A stretch of DNA of 64,000 nucleotides from Neopestalotiopsis rosae (GCA_023078685.1 JALGAS010000009.1:1860001-1924000), one strand, 5' to 3'; positions 33,571-45,309 are shown, numbered from the stretch's first letter. The notes: generated by a model from the letters alone, not told the origin. Program-made: numbers and translations.

Positions 33571-34840
33571 ATGGAGATTGCCAGAACAGATATCCGCCGC
33601 TCTCTAGTCACCACGGATATGCCTCCCCCCGAAGTAGAGAGTCACAACTACGCGTTTACTGCTTATACGAAAGGTTACACAGGTCGGACGTGGAACGACA
33701 TCATGCCCATATTGCCACCTATATCCAGCTATGACAGAAACTTGAAGCCTGACGTATCAGCTGAGAAGAATTTAGAAGGACCTCAACAGGATGCTGTCCA
33801 CAGCGTATCTCGGAAGCAGTTGCCATCGCTAAGCAGTCTGTTTGGTCCCGCAGGCCAGATGCATCATCTACACTCACCACTATCAGATCGACCTAGTTCT
33901 GTGAGGTCACCCCTCGACCGGTCTGCCTCTGGTACTCGCGTCTCAGAAAGGTCATACTTGAACTCATGCCTCCGCGGTGTCTCAGCAGCTTCGAATCAGC
34001 CACGCAGCGCCTACGAGGGGAGAATTGAACCCGAAAGGATCTCTCCCCCAACAGTCTCATCATGCTTTCCCGCCTCTCCTGGGGTTTTATGTGACGAGCG
34101 GGTACACGCTGCATCGCACGATGATTCCACCGTATTCAGTACAGAGTGGTCTAGCCAGTCCAGCCTCTCGGAAGTAGGGAGAACCGAGTATGTCCTGGGA
34201 ACGCGGGAACCAGCGACATCCTTTAAACTCGTGGGCGATAGTCCGCCATACAATCTGCCTCGAAGCCGCGACCGCAGACACGAATGTTTGGTCCCCTACC
34301 GAGAGGCGTCACCCACCCACCCTCATACCCCTGAGCATGCGCTAGAGTCTTTTCCAGTCACTGTTTCCAAGGCGGCGCCCATGAAGGACGGTCTAGGTCC
34401 CAAAATTTGGACTGGAACGGAATTTCTGCCACGTTTCGTGCGGCAGGCAGAGGTACCTGGAGAGGGTCTTTGCTATTTTTATGAAGATGGCTCGCACTGC
34501 AAGACAGTCATCGGAGGGGAGCAAGTGAGCGCACACTGGGGCGTTACCAAGGCCGGAAAACCAAGAAAGCGACTTGCTGTTGTAGGTGAAGATGAACAAA
34601 GCGGAGGCTAGTAGTTCTACAGGCCTTGATGTAAGTGTCGACTAACTCGGTATCCAGGCTTGCTTGACCTGTCGCAAGAAGAAAATCAAGTGCGACCCAG
34701 ACTTTCCCCGCTGTTTTCAATGCGAAAGGTTTGGCAGGGTTTGCAAATTCAAAAATTCGTGAGTTATTATTTTCTGATCTCTTATGTTGGAAACAGTACA
34801 ATATCTTAAACTAGACAGTCTAGAGGCGTTGCTCAGTTAG
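33571..34840 (+). CDS. Zn(II)2Cys6 transcription factor, Ume6-like
   Basis: Exons 33571-34578, 34658-34758 and 34819-34840 give 376 aa. The N-terminal 270 residues are Ser/Pro-rich and disordered. A conserved stretch before the finger reads GLCYFYEDGSHCKTVIGGE, then VSAHWGVTKAGKPRKRLA, and is directly followed by the zinc cluster ACLTCRKKKIKCDPDFPRCF and QCERFGRVCKF (six cysteines, C-x2-C-x6-C-x5-C-x2-C-x6-C). A C-terminal zinc cluster preceded by TKAGKPRKRLA is the arrangement of Ume6-like fungal regulators, which in yeast control meiotic and developmental genes. The first intron uses a GTTGTA donor and has a CGACTAAC branch site; the second donor is GTGAGT. The predicted protein ends 8 residues after the second intron, shorter than relatives, so the true 3' end may be lost. 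Confidence 0.82.
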
Positions 34841-35336
34841 CATTGCATATTCCGGATACGACTGGATGACGTGGCTGCCAAAATCAGCTTTGCAGTCCGC
34901 ACTCGGTGGATAGACTACCCAGACGACGCTGGTGCTGGTGCTTCCCTGACCTAACCATGCTGCATCTCTGGGCTCGTTGCGATTCTCTATATCAAAAGAC
35001 TGGGATATAGCGTAGAAAAGGGACGGGCAGCCGCACAGCTTCTACGAATCGTGGCGGATTTTTGTAGCTGTGATAGAATGTATCATAGAATCCATTAGGG
35101 AAAAAATGCTTACATGTCTTTTTGAATTCGTTTGATTAAGAGAATTCATGGTGAAAATAAAATGATTCAGAATGGACTTCATTCTGACCATCATAACACG
35201 CAAGCAGCGTTCTGTAGACGCTTGTGTACTATGTTAACTTCCGTATCCCTTTCAACCCATTGTGTAGAGAATCAAATCTGGGCTGCTCCTTTTCACCTCG
35301 GTTAGACCGACAAATAGAACGAGTCGAGAAGTTTAT

Positions 35337-35592
35337 GAGCATACAGAAGAGTATCTCGACAACAACCACTCCGCCTCTAACAGTCTCTCGAGCGGACGTC
35401 TTCCCAAAATATGACGACTGAATAGAACATAATTATCATTTAAGAATGGCACAATCTCAAGGTACTCTTCTGTCCTACTTACATATCTGGGCTACTCTTC
35501 TGTGTTAGGATAATCTTCTGTATTGGGATACTCTTCTGTCCTACAGACAACAAGGGTTCTGTTCCGGATTGCGTATCTCGTTGTCGTGGAGC
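35337..35592 (+). mobile_element. Foldback-like repeat element, copy 1
   Basis: This is nearly identical to 63708-64000. A short plus-oriented CAGAAGAGTATC unit, a unique core (GAACATAATTATCATTTAAG) and then several minus-oriented units (GGGATACTCTTCTG) form inverted arms. It is followed by the segment ACAACAAGGGTTCTGTTCCG shared with the second copy. It has no coding capacity, so it would be non-autonomous. Confidence 0.7.
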
Positions 35593-35775
35593 TTTCCTGA
35601 CATTCCTGCCTCTAGTGTACCAAACTGCTGGCACATGGCCATTGCAACGAGAAGGCAGCACAAGCGACGTTGGTGGACCGATCTCGAGCCTACATGACAC
35701 TTCCAGCATTGGCTGAAGAATCTCTCTACTCACACCACATTCTGTCTTGAACGAAGCAGGTTATCTACAAATAAT
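35546..35775 (+). repeat. Dispersed repeat rep-B, copy 1
   Basis: Blocks GACATTCCTGCCTCTAGTGT, AGGCAGCACAAGCGACG and CACTTCCAGCATTGGC recur in order at 52915-53175, partly at 52160-52360, and begin again at 63961. It abuts the foldback-like element and may be its continuation. Confidence 0.65.
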
Positions 35776-35859
35776 TGTTTGATCGAGACATCTTTTTTTT
35801 AAATCGCCAACTTTCTAGTGTTTGGAAACAGAGCCGCTTCACCCGCCACAAACACGATC

Positions 35860-36200
35860 ATGGCAGCGGTCGAGCCAAGTACACCCAAGAAAAGAGACAG
35901 GGGCAACGCCAACCTGAGTAAGAGATGGCAAACTTTGACGAATATCGGGAATGCAATTCACGCTCAATGCGGAGCAAGGGTATATATCTCCATATCCGTG
36001 CCGTCGAGAGGCAAGGAATTTCTGTTTCGATCCAGCGAGGACGTTACACCTCTGTTGAAAAACGACATTGTAGGTCAACGGTATTGCAGACATGAGCATT
36101 GGCAGCTGACATATTTGAGAAGGAGTGCCACTACCCAGTCCCCAAGGCGGTTACAGGCACAGATCGCCTGACTTCTACCCCACAGAAGTCCTTTCGATGA
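35860..36200 (+). CDS. Small MADS-like (SRF-TF-like) protein
   Basis: Exon 1 (35860-36069) and exon 2 (36123-36200) join in phase across a 53-nt intron (GTAGGT donor, GCTGAC branch site, AAG acceptor), giving 95 aa. After a basic start (EPSTPKKRDRGNANLSKRWQ) comes TLTNIGNAIHAQCGARVYIS and ISVPSRGKEFLFRSS, the helix-then-two-strand layout of a degenerate MADS box. Small MADS-like proteins of this kind form expanded families in ascomycetes and probably bind DNA. A diverged 5' copy including upstream sequence lies at 59420-59640 on the other strand. Confidence 0.7.
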
Positions 36201-36410
36201 GGCTACTCATGTCAGCAGAGACAATGACGAAAAGCCCTACGTGTCTGCGAGACGATTCAAGAAAGACCAATTCAAAAATAAATCAATGGAAATAAAGAGG
36301 AAAAGCGTCTATGATCATAGTTGAATAGAGCTCATACATGTGCGAGTGATGATTCATATCAAATCGACCGCCCATTGAGTGATGATCTCCCATGCATTGA
36401 GGAGATCATG

Positions 36411-37949
36411 TTAAAGTCCAGCTGCTAAGCCGGCCACAAGTTTTCGGCAAAGCTCACAGTCACTCCATTCTCCTCCTATTTTCAAGTGTTGACTCATAAA
36501 CTCGCAAACTACATGGAGCTCCTCCGATTTCTGCAAAGCCTGTGCTTCCCGAAGTTTTCTTCTCTTAAAATCCTTCGCATTTGTCCTTGAAGTTTTCTTG
36601 ATCACTCGCTGTGCTTCCTGCTTTTGCGTTTCTTCAATTCCCAATCGTTGAACCTTCTTTGGATCAATAGAAATGTACGACGTTGTGGATGGGGGCGGCG
36701 TGAAGACAGGAGAACTTGTGTCTGTCTCTGAACCGGGGACAAATGCCGTTTTGTCTTGCAAGAGGGGCCCCAAGGTCGAGAATTCAACAGAAACTTCTTC
36801 GTTTGTGATCAGTACTTCGGCAAGACCAGCATCGTTCGTGGTAGTTTTATCTCGATCACTCCCTCCTTCATATCCCAGGCAAGGTTTACGCTTACACTGT
36901 GCATTATCTTTGTATGACAGTTTGCGTACGGTTTCGTACTGTAGAAAACCAGCAGTCCCATTAACATCCATAGGTTCAGATTCCAGCGTGGATTCGTTCT
37001 CTTCAAGATCCGACGCAGATGTAGGTGTTGATGAATCCTTTTGGCCAGCGAACTTATGCTTGTGTGCAGGTTCATGTAGGGACTCGTTGTAGGCGAGTTC
37101 GACTTCGGAGTCAGGTCCAGGCATGTCTTCATGGCGTACTGCTCCATAGTCTAATACGTAGTTAGTAAAGATGAAACAATGTTGACAGTCATCATCACGT
37201 AGTTACCAATCAATCCACGGTTTCGCTTGAGTTCTTCCTCGTGCAGGCAAAGAGCGTTGTGGAAGACCAGCTCGGTGATAGATGACTTTGCTGCAGTATG
37301 GGATGATTCTATACTCTTCTCGACTTCCTGGCCAGAAAAGAGCGCCTTCATTCGATCCTTCAAATGGTCGCCAAGCCATATGTCATCTTTGCTTGGATTC
37401 GGATATTTCTCATTCAAAGCAGCCAAGAGAGTCGCCGCGGGTAAACATTGTCCTAGTCTTTCGATTTCACTTCGAGCTTGGTCCTTGAGCGAGTTGAGCT
37501 CATAATCCCATGCAACCGCATAGACACGAATGCAGGTCATGAGCTCGGTTACCTGTTGTTCGCGATGTGTAGACCCTTCGGGCGCTAATCACTGACAAGT
37601 TTCGGCGAAGAGATGGTGCACAAGGACATGACCAACCTCCTCTGGAATGTGGGTCAAGTGAAGACTGTCTGCCACAACGATGTTACCAGCCGGTAGATTG
37701 GAGCACTTCTGAAGGAGAGCTGCAGGAACTTTCATTGCTTTAGCATTGGCGCCAAAAAAGACTTTGATGTATGTGCTTGTGTATGGCCTAAGATGCTGTC
37801 AGTTGTATAATCGGCTGCAGACACAGCAGGACTCACGAGCATGTTAGTCGACGGTCGGCTTCGCAGCCACCAACATTGGGCAATTTTTCAATGGGCAAGT
37901 TTTCATTGATTGACTGCCCAGATGATTTCTTCGACTTCTTTTTTGCCCA
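36411..37949 (-). pseudogene. BTB/POZ domain protein, one in-frame stop
   Basis: Exons 37837-37949, 37207-37787 and 36411-37150 join in phase (introns with GTGAGT and GTAACT donors), 478 codons in total. The BTB core reads YTSTYIKVFFGANAKAMKVP, AALLQKCSNLP, LHLTHIPEEVGHVLVHHLF, then CIRVYAVAWDYELNSLKDQA. BTB proteins are adaptors for Cul3 ligases or chromatin complexes. The C-terminal 237 residues are charged, with KDFKRRKLREAQALQKSEEL. A TGA at 37589-37591 breaks the frame right after the BTB core (FAETCQ, stop, LAPEG); the frame is the same on both sides and the nearby GTCAGT splice candidate would shift phase. No ATG lies at the 5' end of exon 1. Confidence 0.72.
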
Positions 37950-38482
37950 TGATCATTGAACAATTGCATTGGACTGACGGATTGGGGTTGAGGGTTAGGG
38001 GAAGCAGGCTATCCTATCCAGCCAGCCATGTCACTGACTTCACACAGGAGATATGACCATGCATGAGGTGACACTTTCCTGTTGGTAGTTGGGTATGTGG
38101 CTGGCGTCATGTGGACGGTCATCCCAGGGATGACTGCGTTGATAGACGATGCCATTTCCAGGGTCAGCCGGTGTAGATAGCCAGACCTTGCTGGTTTGAC
38201 GTTCAGGTATGATGCTTCACTCATCGAATTGGTCGGTCTAGAGAGGCCACACCAGCGACCTTGTCTCAAGTAGATAGAAGAATACCGCGATGCAATTGTC
38301 AGGTAGTTGCGTACAGTGTCCCGCTTCAGATCTGAACTTCATACATCGTAACCTATTGCTGTATAACCATAACCTTCGAGATGTGAGGCCCCCATCGAGT
38401 CAGAACAACTGGATAGTCCACCCTTTCCTTGCCAAGTAACCATATTCACATTCAAAGCTCCCAAACTTACTGCCCGACTATC

Positions 38483-39035
38483 CTAGACCAGGAGCATACC
38501 GAAGAACAGGCGCGATATGATCGATTTGGTACTTGTCTCAGCTGTTGGAGCCGCTTCCGCGTCTTCAGGACTCTCATCGCCCACTGCCCAGCCTTCCGGG
38601 CCAGTCTCCATATCTGGTGCTGGATCTGCGGCGGGTATTGTGTTTGCAGATGGACAATCGCTCGCGTAACGAACACGTTGGGTTGGGACCGTACTATCTA
38701 CCACTGTCTCGGTAGGTTTGGCATCATGAGTGATCGATGTCTTGACAGCAACTGTGGAGGTTTTTCGGCGATCTCTCTGGAGAGCTAATACAACCTGCGG
38801 ATGTTAGCATTTGTACTTCAATTCAGAGCAGTGGCTTATGATTACAAACCAGTCTGTTCAAATCTGGTATTTTCTCCCCTTCGGGAAGGTATACTCTTGC
38901 TTCCATCCGACCAGTAATGGCATTGTAGTAGACGGCGAAGCTGAAGACATTGGCCTTTTTGCCGAGGTCAGCTGTCTCCCGCAGGACCGACGGGCCGTTC
39001 CTGCGCATTTTGGTCTTCTGTTGGATTGTATACAT
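38483..39035 (-). CDS. Second MADS-like protein
   Basis: Exon 1 (38850-39035) and exon 2 (38483-38794) join in phase across a 55-nt intron (GTTTGT donor, GCTAAC branch site, GCAG acceptor), giving 165 aa. The N-terminal block MRRNGPSVLRETADLGKKAN, VFSFAVYYNAITGR and YLPEGEKIPDLNRL is the fungal small MADS-like pattern (basic helix with RRN, acidic strand region, PEG..IPDLN). The rest is Ser/Thr/Ala/Pro-rich and disordered. It is not a recent duplicate of the 35860 gene. The start ATG at 39035 is the first after an open stretch of about 30 codons, so an upstream exon is possible. Confidence 0.65.
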
Positions 39036-39254
39036 GTTGGATGGCTGGTCACGACGGGAGCAGACAGTGTAATACAACAGGCTGAAGAGTATGGCTTTCA
39101 ATATTTGGAGTTCTGCAATGTGGAATAACACACCTTAGCTGGGAGGAGACGGAACAGGACAGTGTTGCTTGATTCGAGCGAGGGGCAGCTGTGGGCTATT
39201 ATAGGTCCAGAGCACGTATCGTTTCTCATCTAGTATAAGTATCAATCTAGCCTT

Positions 39255-40240
39255 TGCAATCCCCGTAAGCCCAAGATATGTTGGCCTAATCCCAGCCTTC
39301 TGGACGTACACCGTAAAATCTACAGTGCATGGTAGGGTTGATGAGCCAGGTACTATGTACTTGAGAGAAAGTGGCCAAGTGGGCTTGTAGAATGGGATTT
39401 AGGACCCACAAGGAGAGAAAGTCCCAAGAGGCCAACGGCGATTATGGAAGACAAACACCCTAAAACGCCAGTTAAGGACATGGATTGTGGACCTTAAATC
39501 CGCAAGCCGAAGATATGTGGGCCTTAGCTCCAGCGTTCCGGACGTAGACCGTGCTATCTACAATGCTTGTCCCTTTAGGGGACTTGTAACTTGCCACATC
39601 AGGTAGGTACCAGCGATGTGTCTCGTTATTTGATTGCCCACAAATATCGTCATGAGACGCGTATTGCCTTACCAAGCTTTTCAAACAAATGGCAAAAGAT
39701 GAGCCGAACCAACCACATGCATGCGCGCTGTACTGTAAATCATGTACAGTCTCTTACTCCTCTGGGCCAGACCACGATAGTGAATCCAATGGAAACTGAT
39801 GTATAGGCGCAGCGGATTCCGGTCATAATACCCAGATGGACTGATTTAGATCCCTGTTGTTGCTGCTTCTTTACAACACCAAGATACACAAGCACCATCA
39901 GGAAATGTGGATCTAAGAACGGCAGGCCGAAAATATGTGGGCCTAAACTCCGGCTTCCGGATAGATACCGCGAAGACTACAATGCTCATCCCTTTGAACC
40001 AGGCAAGAGTGGCAACAGCAACAGAGATTTCATCTGGTTGATGCGGGTCTTATGGCCATATCCCGCTACACTAGTGTAGTTTGCCCTAATAGATGAATAT
40101 GGCAATCAATCTACGTTTAATGTGTCAAGTTTGGGTCTTAAACCACCCCCTGGTGGGATTTGGCGAGCTCCGGATGCCATCGATCTCCTACTAGATACAA
40201 TCCACTCGAACTTGTCCCTCCATCGCCTTCTATCTATGTT
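39255..40240 (+). repeat. Cluster of rep-A copies
   Basis: Three copies lie at about 39255-39335, 39475-39580 and 39905-40240. The last is the longest and continues beyond the core with GAGTGGCAACAGCAACA, CTAGTGTAGT and further blocks that match 61555-61850. Confidence 0.7.
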
Positions 40241-40689
40241 CCTTTGTTTCATTGCCATGATCATCATTCTACGAGATCAATAACCTCATACGAACAAGTT
40301 GAAGGCTGAAGGTTGTAGCCTTCAGTCAATTATTGCGATGCAAGACGAATGCCATGGGAACATCTTTGTATAGCAGCGTATAATTATCACACGTGACACA
40401 TTCTTGTCAAAGTCGATTGTTTCCTCCGCAGCTCTCTGCATTACTCAGATAGCCAGGGTGATGTTTAGAGCCGGTTCCAGAAACGAAAACGCTACATTAT
40501 CACCGCCGAACAAGCGGATTCCCGCTGCTGAGAATGTTTGGATCCATCGTTTGCTCCTCACAACGATTCGACGGTTTGAACGCGGAAATAGATAAATTCC
40601 AACAGTGCTACGAAACAATGAACACTGTTTGCGTATCGGTAAATATACAAATTTAGGCTATCCACTGCGATATGGGATACGCTCTGGAA

Positions 40690-40870
40690 CCTCGAAAGCG
40701 GACCCCGCCTGTGAGTGAAGTCTTCGAGTAGTGGACCCAAAACCCGTACGCCGAAGATACGTGGGCCTCAATCCCGGCTTTCCGGATGTTGACCACTAAG
40801 TCAATAGAGTTTGCATACTTTAGTCATGTACAAGTGCAACGGTAACAGGGATTCAACCTGGCTTGATGTG
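40690..40870 (+). repeat. rep-A copy
   Basis: The blocks AAAACCCGTACGCCGAAGAT and GGCTTTCCGGATGTTGACC match the rep-A core, and the preceding 40 bp match the sequence upstream of the 61460 copy. Confidence 0.65.
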
Positions 40871-41292
40871 GATTTGAACCGTGTTTGGTCTGGACGTTGT
40901 GACAATACGAGCCTTCCAATGACGTCTAACCCTGGTTCTGACGATGATTGTTTGACTCATGCAAACTGCTGCAAACATAATCAATCGAAATCCAAGGGCG
41001 TAGATCGAACCTAGAAGTGGGTCTTATCACCGCGCCCGTCAAGATGCCTCTTGGTCGAAACGCAAGCTCTAACAAGTACAGTACTCCACTGAAGTATGGT
41101 TCATTTCCAGAATCTGAGCTAGATCATTGATTCATCTACAGAGATTCATTATGTTTGCTATGTTGCAAATAAATAGTGAACTATGTGCCGGCTACCATCG
41201 ACATTCCCTCCTTGTAAACACCCACCTGCAAATTTATCATTGATTGCCGAAAAGTTCGTGCAGTATCGAATCATTAAACCTCTTTTACTTCG

Positions 41293-42108
41293 ATGCAGAA
41301 CATGGCAATATCGTCATCGCGACGAACTCGACTCGGTCCTCATGCTCATAATCGAAGATCTCAGCGACTTCCTTGTGTACGTGCTGCACTCTATAGTCAG
41401 GACTCCCGAAGCATCACGGCTGCTTCCGCAGGGGGATCGGCTGATACATCGACTTCCATGCCCGCCAGCATGCAGCCCAGTGCGCGGGGTTTGCCAGAAC
41501 CACACCAGGAGAATAACAACTGCCAAGATCAGCAAGGAACAGATTTGCCAGTGACAGCATTGTCGTATCTGTATGTCAAAGGTTTCTCCTACAAAGCAAC
41601 TTAACATCAACTAACCAAGCTCGAGTCAATCTGAGGTTACAGAACTCAGAGGACATATGCAGGGAGAAATGGGCAAGATGCTACCAAAGCTTGACAGTAT
41701 CTTGTCAGACGTATCTCAGTTGATAAACGAGTTAGTGCACATTTTGTGTGTGAGAGTCTATAGTGCTAATCAGTGAATCAACAGAGTCAAGAGCATGTAA
41801 GTGACAGGCTGAAACAAACGAGTGTTGAAGTTGCGAACGAAAGACTGATGGGATCTATTGGTAAAGGAGACAAGAGATCGACGAACAGTAAGTAATAGCT
41901 CGAGGTTTTTCGAAGTTTCTCCTGCTTGCACTTGTTGACTATTTCCCGAAGCTTTCAACAATACAGAAACGAGACAGAGTTATTCATTTCCTTGTTGAAA
42001 GAGGCGGTTGAGCTAGACGAGATGCAGTACGACTCGAACGAGGTACAACCAGAACAAGAGGATTTCATGAACCCGACACTGCTTGAACAGGGCACATTGC
42101 ACAATTGA
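41293..42108 (+). CDS. Hypothetical coiled-coil-like protein, four exons
   Basis: Exons 41293-41570, 41620-41734, 41785-41891 and 41952-42108 join in phase to give 218 aa. Introns have good fungal signals: GTATGT with CTAAC and CAAG; GTGCAC with GCTAATC and ACAG; GTAATA with TTGAC and GAAG. The N-terminal third is Ser/Pro-rich. Exons 2-4 are helical with heptad-like spacing (SEVTELRGHMQGEMGKMLPK, LDSILSDVSQLINEL, DRLKQTSVEVANERLMGSIG, NETELFISLLKEAVELDEMQ). The protein ends in a short acidic tail. No known domain is recognised; a structural or adaptor role is a guess. Confidence 0.55.
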
Positions 42109-42552
42109 CCATGGACACTAGCGTTGGGCTGTTGTCGGGTGTCGAGTACTCAGTTCTCATAAAATGTTGACAACAAGCGAAACGAGCGGGATGTGAAGTT
42201 CCCACCGATAAATAAGTGTGCGAAGCAATCCAAGCATCTTCAGAATTTGAGGTTCTCGTCTCGGCTTAGAGCTGCGGATATCATCATAGTGCCGTAGCGG
42301 TTGTTCGGTTTTCAGCCTCACTATGCAGTTTGAAGCTCGATCTTCGCTATCGTCAAAATGTCTACTACTACGAGATCGCATTTTGTCAGCCCCGTGATGG
42401 CTCCGAGTAATAACCTACCAGTTTTCGCCAAATGCATGTTTGTACGTAATGTAAGTAATTCATGAAGATGCTAACAATAGTCTAGAACACCTCTTAAATG
42501 CAGCTTGCAATTCGCTGCTCGGCATGCAGTCTGCGTGTATGCTCACGACATA

Positions 42553-43752
42553 TCAGCCGTGAACCTTCCAAGGTTTCCCACAATGGCGGCAGTTGAGACC
42601 ACACAGTTTCTTGAGTTTGGACAGTTCAGGACATTTGCTTCTTCCAAGAGTCTTCCACCTTGGGCACAAAGTTTGGAAGGCACCTGTTCTGAAATCTTGT
42701 TGATCCGAGCGCAATGCCATGATCAGCGCTTCAAAAAGCGGTATATCCCCGTCCCTTCCCATCTTGAACGCAGCAGAGTGGAGGTCCCACACGGCTGCCG
42801 ACACTCCCAGGCAAGAGGCTGTTGTATATTCAAAACCTGGCACGACGCCACCGCGTAAAGTCAATGTCGCGTGCAGGCAACCCGGTGGCAGCTTGATGGC
42901 CACGTCGTCAGTCGTGATCAGAAAGACTCCTCTCTCAAGCTTGTCGTGAAGTCGGATGAAAATATCGTTTTGAGCGCATTCTTTGGCATATAATCGACGA
43001 TTCTCGTCGGTTAGAGGGTATGTTGCCCAAAGCTTGACGCAGCCGCCGTGCGAAGTCGTGACGACATGCTTGCCGTGGTCTGGAGATGAATTAGTTAACG
43101 GTCTAACTCCATGGAATGTTTCCTTACCAATATGCAGATCGACAAATGTGTATTTAGGCGTGATGTTAATGCTAGTTAAGATGTTATTGTCTATGTAGTA
43201 TGGATGCGTCCCGATGAACCTCTCCGGCATCCTCATCTGGGCAACGCAAGTACTCATATTGGTAGCATAGTAAGTCGATGAAGCATCTGGATCTCGAAGT
43301 TGTTGCAATACCTTGATAAAAGGCGCATCATCGCAAGGAAAATGTGGTCTGCCCCGAACGTAGACTTTTGTTTCTCTTTTGTCGAACTCATGAACAAGTT
43401 CGTTAAGCAGGTCGTCGTAGGCAGGCTTCTTGACCCAACATTCGCTCGCGGGATAGAGAGCAGGGGCATCCTGGAAGAGATCTTGCCACAGATGAACAGC
43501 CTCCGTTGCTGGAAGGGTTGTGAGTCCTTCTGACCGACGGATCGCAGATCGAAACGCCGCCGTCAAGGGCGCCAACGGTCCCTGTGATATGTCGAGCACC
43601 TCTTCCATGAGGCCGTCTGGCTCAAGTTCTTGTTTCACTTCTTGCGAATGGCGTTGAATATGCCGACCCCAATTGCTTCTGCCTACATCTTCGACTCGTT
43701 TGGCGCAATATGGACAGATGTGAGGCCATTTTATCTTCCCTCCTCTTGGCAT
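42553..43752 (-). CDS. JmjC/cupin-like domain protein with N-terminal zinc knuckle
   Basis: Exon 1 (43128-43752) and exon 2 (42553-43079) join in phase across a 48-nt intron (GTAAGG donor, GTTAAC branch site, CCAG acceptor), giving 383 aa. Residues 12-36 form a C2H2-like finger (HICPYCAKRV with GRHIQRH). The beta-rich core carries FVDLHID (HxD), HHG-like TSHGGCVKLWATYPLT and LPPGCLHATLTLRGG, i.e. the HxD...H arrangement of JmjC-type Fe(II)/2-oxoglutarate oxygenases. The C-terminal end has CRHCGKPWK. This is an expanded fungal family; histone demethylation is possible but not shown. A 10-bp tandem array lies 89-278 bp upstream of the start. Confidence 0.75.
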   Translation of the reverse strand: MPRGGKIKWPHICPYCAKRVEDVGRSNWGRHIQRHSQEVKQELEPDGLMEEVLDISQGPLAPLTAAFRSAIRRSEGLTTLPATEAVHLWQDLFQDAPALYPASECWVKKPAYDDLLNELVHEFDKRETKVYVRGRPHFPCDDAPFIKVLQQLRDPDASSTYYATNMSTCVAQMRMPERFIGTHPYYIDNNILTSINITPKYTFVDLHIGKETFHGVRPLTNSSPDHGKHVVTTSHGGCVKLWATYPLTDENRRLYAKECAQNDIFIRLHDKLERGVFLITTDDVAIKLPPGCLHATLTLRGGVVPGFEYTTASCLGVSAAVWDLHSAAFKMGRDGDIPLFEALIMALRSDQQDFRTGAFQTLCPRWKTLGRSKCPELSKLKKLCGLNCRHCGKPWKVHG

Positions 43753-43840
43753 TTTGCGGGTTACGAAGAATAGGGTCCTAAACAGCTGTGACAGACTGCA
43801 ATGGAGAGGGCAACAAGTACCAAATGCTTATGCGTGAGAA

Positions 43841-44030
43841 GATGAGGACGGATGAGGACGGATGAGGACGGATGAGGACGGATGAGGACGGATGAGGACG
43901 GATGAGGACGGATGACGACGGATGACGATGGGTGACGATGGGTGACGATGGGTGACGATGGGTGACGATGGGTGACGATGGGTGACGATGGGTGACGATG
44001 GGTGACGATGGGTGACGATGGGTGACGATG
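43841..44030 (+). repeat. Graded 10-bp minisatellite, 19 units
   Basis: There are seven GATGAGGACG units, one GATGACGACG, one GATGACGATG and ten GGTGACGATG, in that order. Neighbouring unit types differ by exactly one base. The array lies in the upstream region of the JmjC-like gene. Confidence 0.95.
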
Positions 44031-44649
44031 GTCGAGCAGCGACCCCGCGCCGAGCCGCTAGGCTAAGATGCTTCGATACACCACCTGGCCGCCAACTGCC
44101 AGGCTGTCGTTATGGCATCTCGATTCAAGCCCATACTGATGCCCCAAAGTTATCCAAAACACTGAAATGTAACCAAGATAGTACTGTCCCCCCAGACAAA
44201 TGTGATCCTTTGGTGTCGCGACCTAGCTCAAACTTGAAGATCAGGATGGTCTCTTTCTTCCTCAGGAGAGATGGTCGTACGTCGAGTTTGTCCCACCATC
44301 TCCATATGAGAGCCTTTTGTTCCTGGCCAGCACCTCTAGCTTCTCTTGGGCATGGACCAGCTTCTCCAAGAACTGAGGAACCTCTGTCTGACATTTTCTC
44401 ACAATTATCTCGTGGGCCGGATGCTCTACAGTGCAGGTGGAGCCAGTGAGGATATTGCATAAAACAGGCCAAACACGATAGACACTTGTGCGCTTAAGCC
44501 GTGTCGTAATGAGATCAAAGTCGTGGCGGGAAAAAGCAATCGATCAAATAAGCTGTCCGGTATATAATGCAAGACTCTAATCGCTTTCGTCTATTCCGGC
44601 AACCATGATCGGGTTGTGTCAAATTAGATCCCGTCCAAGCCCCCCCGTG

Positions 44650-44671
44650 AAAAAAAAAAAAAAAAAAAAAA
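44650..44671 (+). repeat. Poly-A tract (22 nt)
   Basis: A pure A run following CCCCCCGTG. No gene next to it is supported; the overlapping minus-strand frame at 44619-44822 is not convincing. Confidence 0.85.
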
Positions 44672-44929
44672 CCCATGTAAAAAGACGTTCAGCCTGATAC
44701 GAGAAGAGAGCAAGATCTGTATGCAGTGGAATCGGCTGCAATGACTTGCAGACTGCGGTGGGTACCACGAAATGGAGAGGGCAAACTTTCGGTGGCCAAT
44801 CATCTAATTCGAAGAGGAGCATCTTAGACGCAAAGGGCTTTTTTTGCGAGGTAAAGCTTTATAGAGTCTTTTGCAGCCATTGGACTAAGTAGCTCCGGAT
44901 TTTTTTTTTCTTAAGGCCTTCCTTCATTA

Positions 44930-45200
44930 CTAGTCCGCAAGGAATAGCACTTTTTCAGGTGCTTTGAATTGTTGGTCGTTGTGTACGTAAAAATCAAGAT
45001 TGCTGATGAACAAGTTTGGTATTGGAACAAAGAATTCTGTAGGAAGCATATCATACATGATTATTAGCGTTTGTAAAGTACAATCCTCCCATACGATATG
45101 ATATCCCATGGCTATCATGGTATAATAGTCCTTCTCGTATGCACCATAGCTGCGTCCAGTGGTGCCCCCAACTCAACATGTATTTCCGCCTGCAAGAGCG
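44930..45200 (-). CDS. Doubtful hypothetical terminal exon
   Basis: About 80 codons are open, ending at 44930: YYTMIAMGYHIVWEDCTLQT, LIIMYDMLPTEFFVPIPNLF. It looks more protein-like than random sequence, but no start, splice partner or family is evident. Confidence 0.28.
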
Positions 45201-45309
45201 ATACAGCGATGTCAATCGGAACATGGCCATTTCCAATGCGGAGATGTTGCTTTTGCGAACAAGTTTCTGATATGCGAGCTCGTCATTTTATGTTTATTCG
45301 GGAAAATCC

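Noticed and set aside
32337..38000. TTAGGG-like motifs at 32343 and 37994 as possible telomere remnants
   Set aside because: Only one or two units each, within chance expectation; no array.
44012..44472. ORFs of 145 and 115 aa on opposite strands
   Set aside because: Neither has a motif; the plus one begins inside the 10-bp satellite. Coding cannot be supported.
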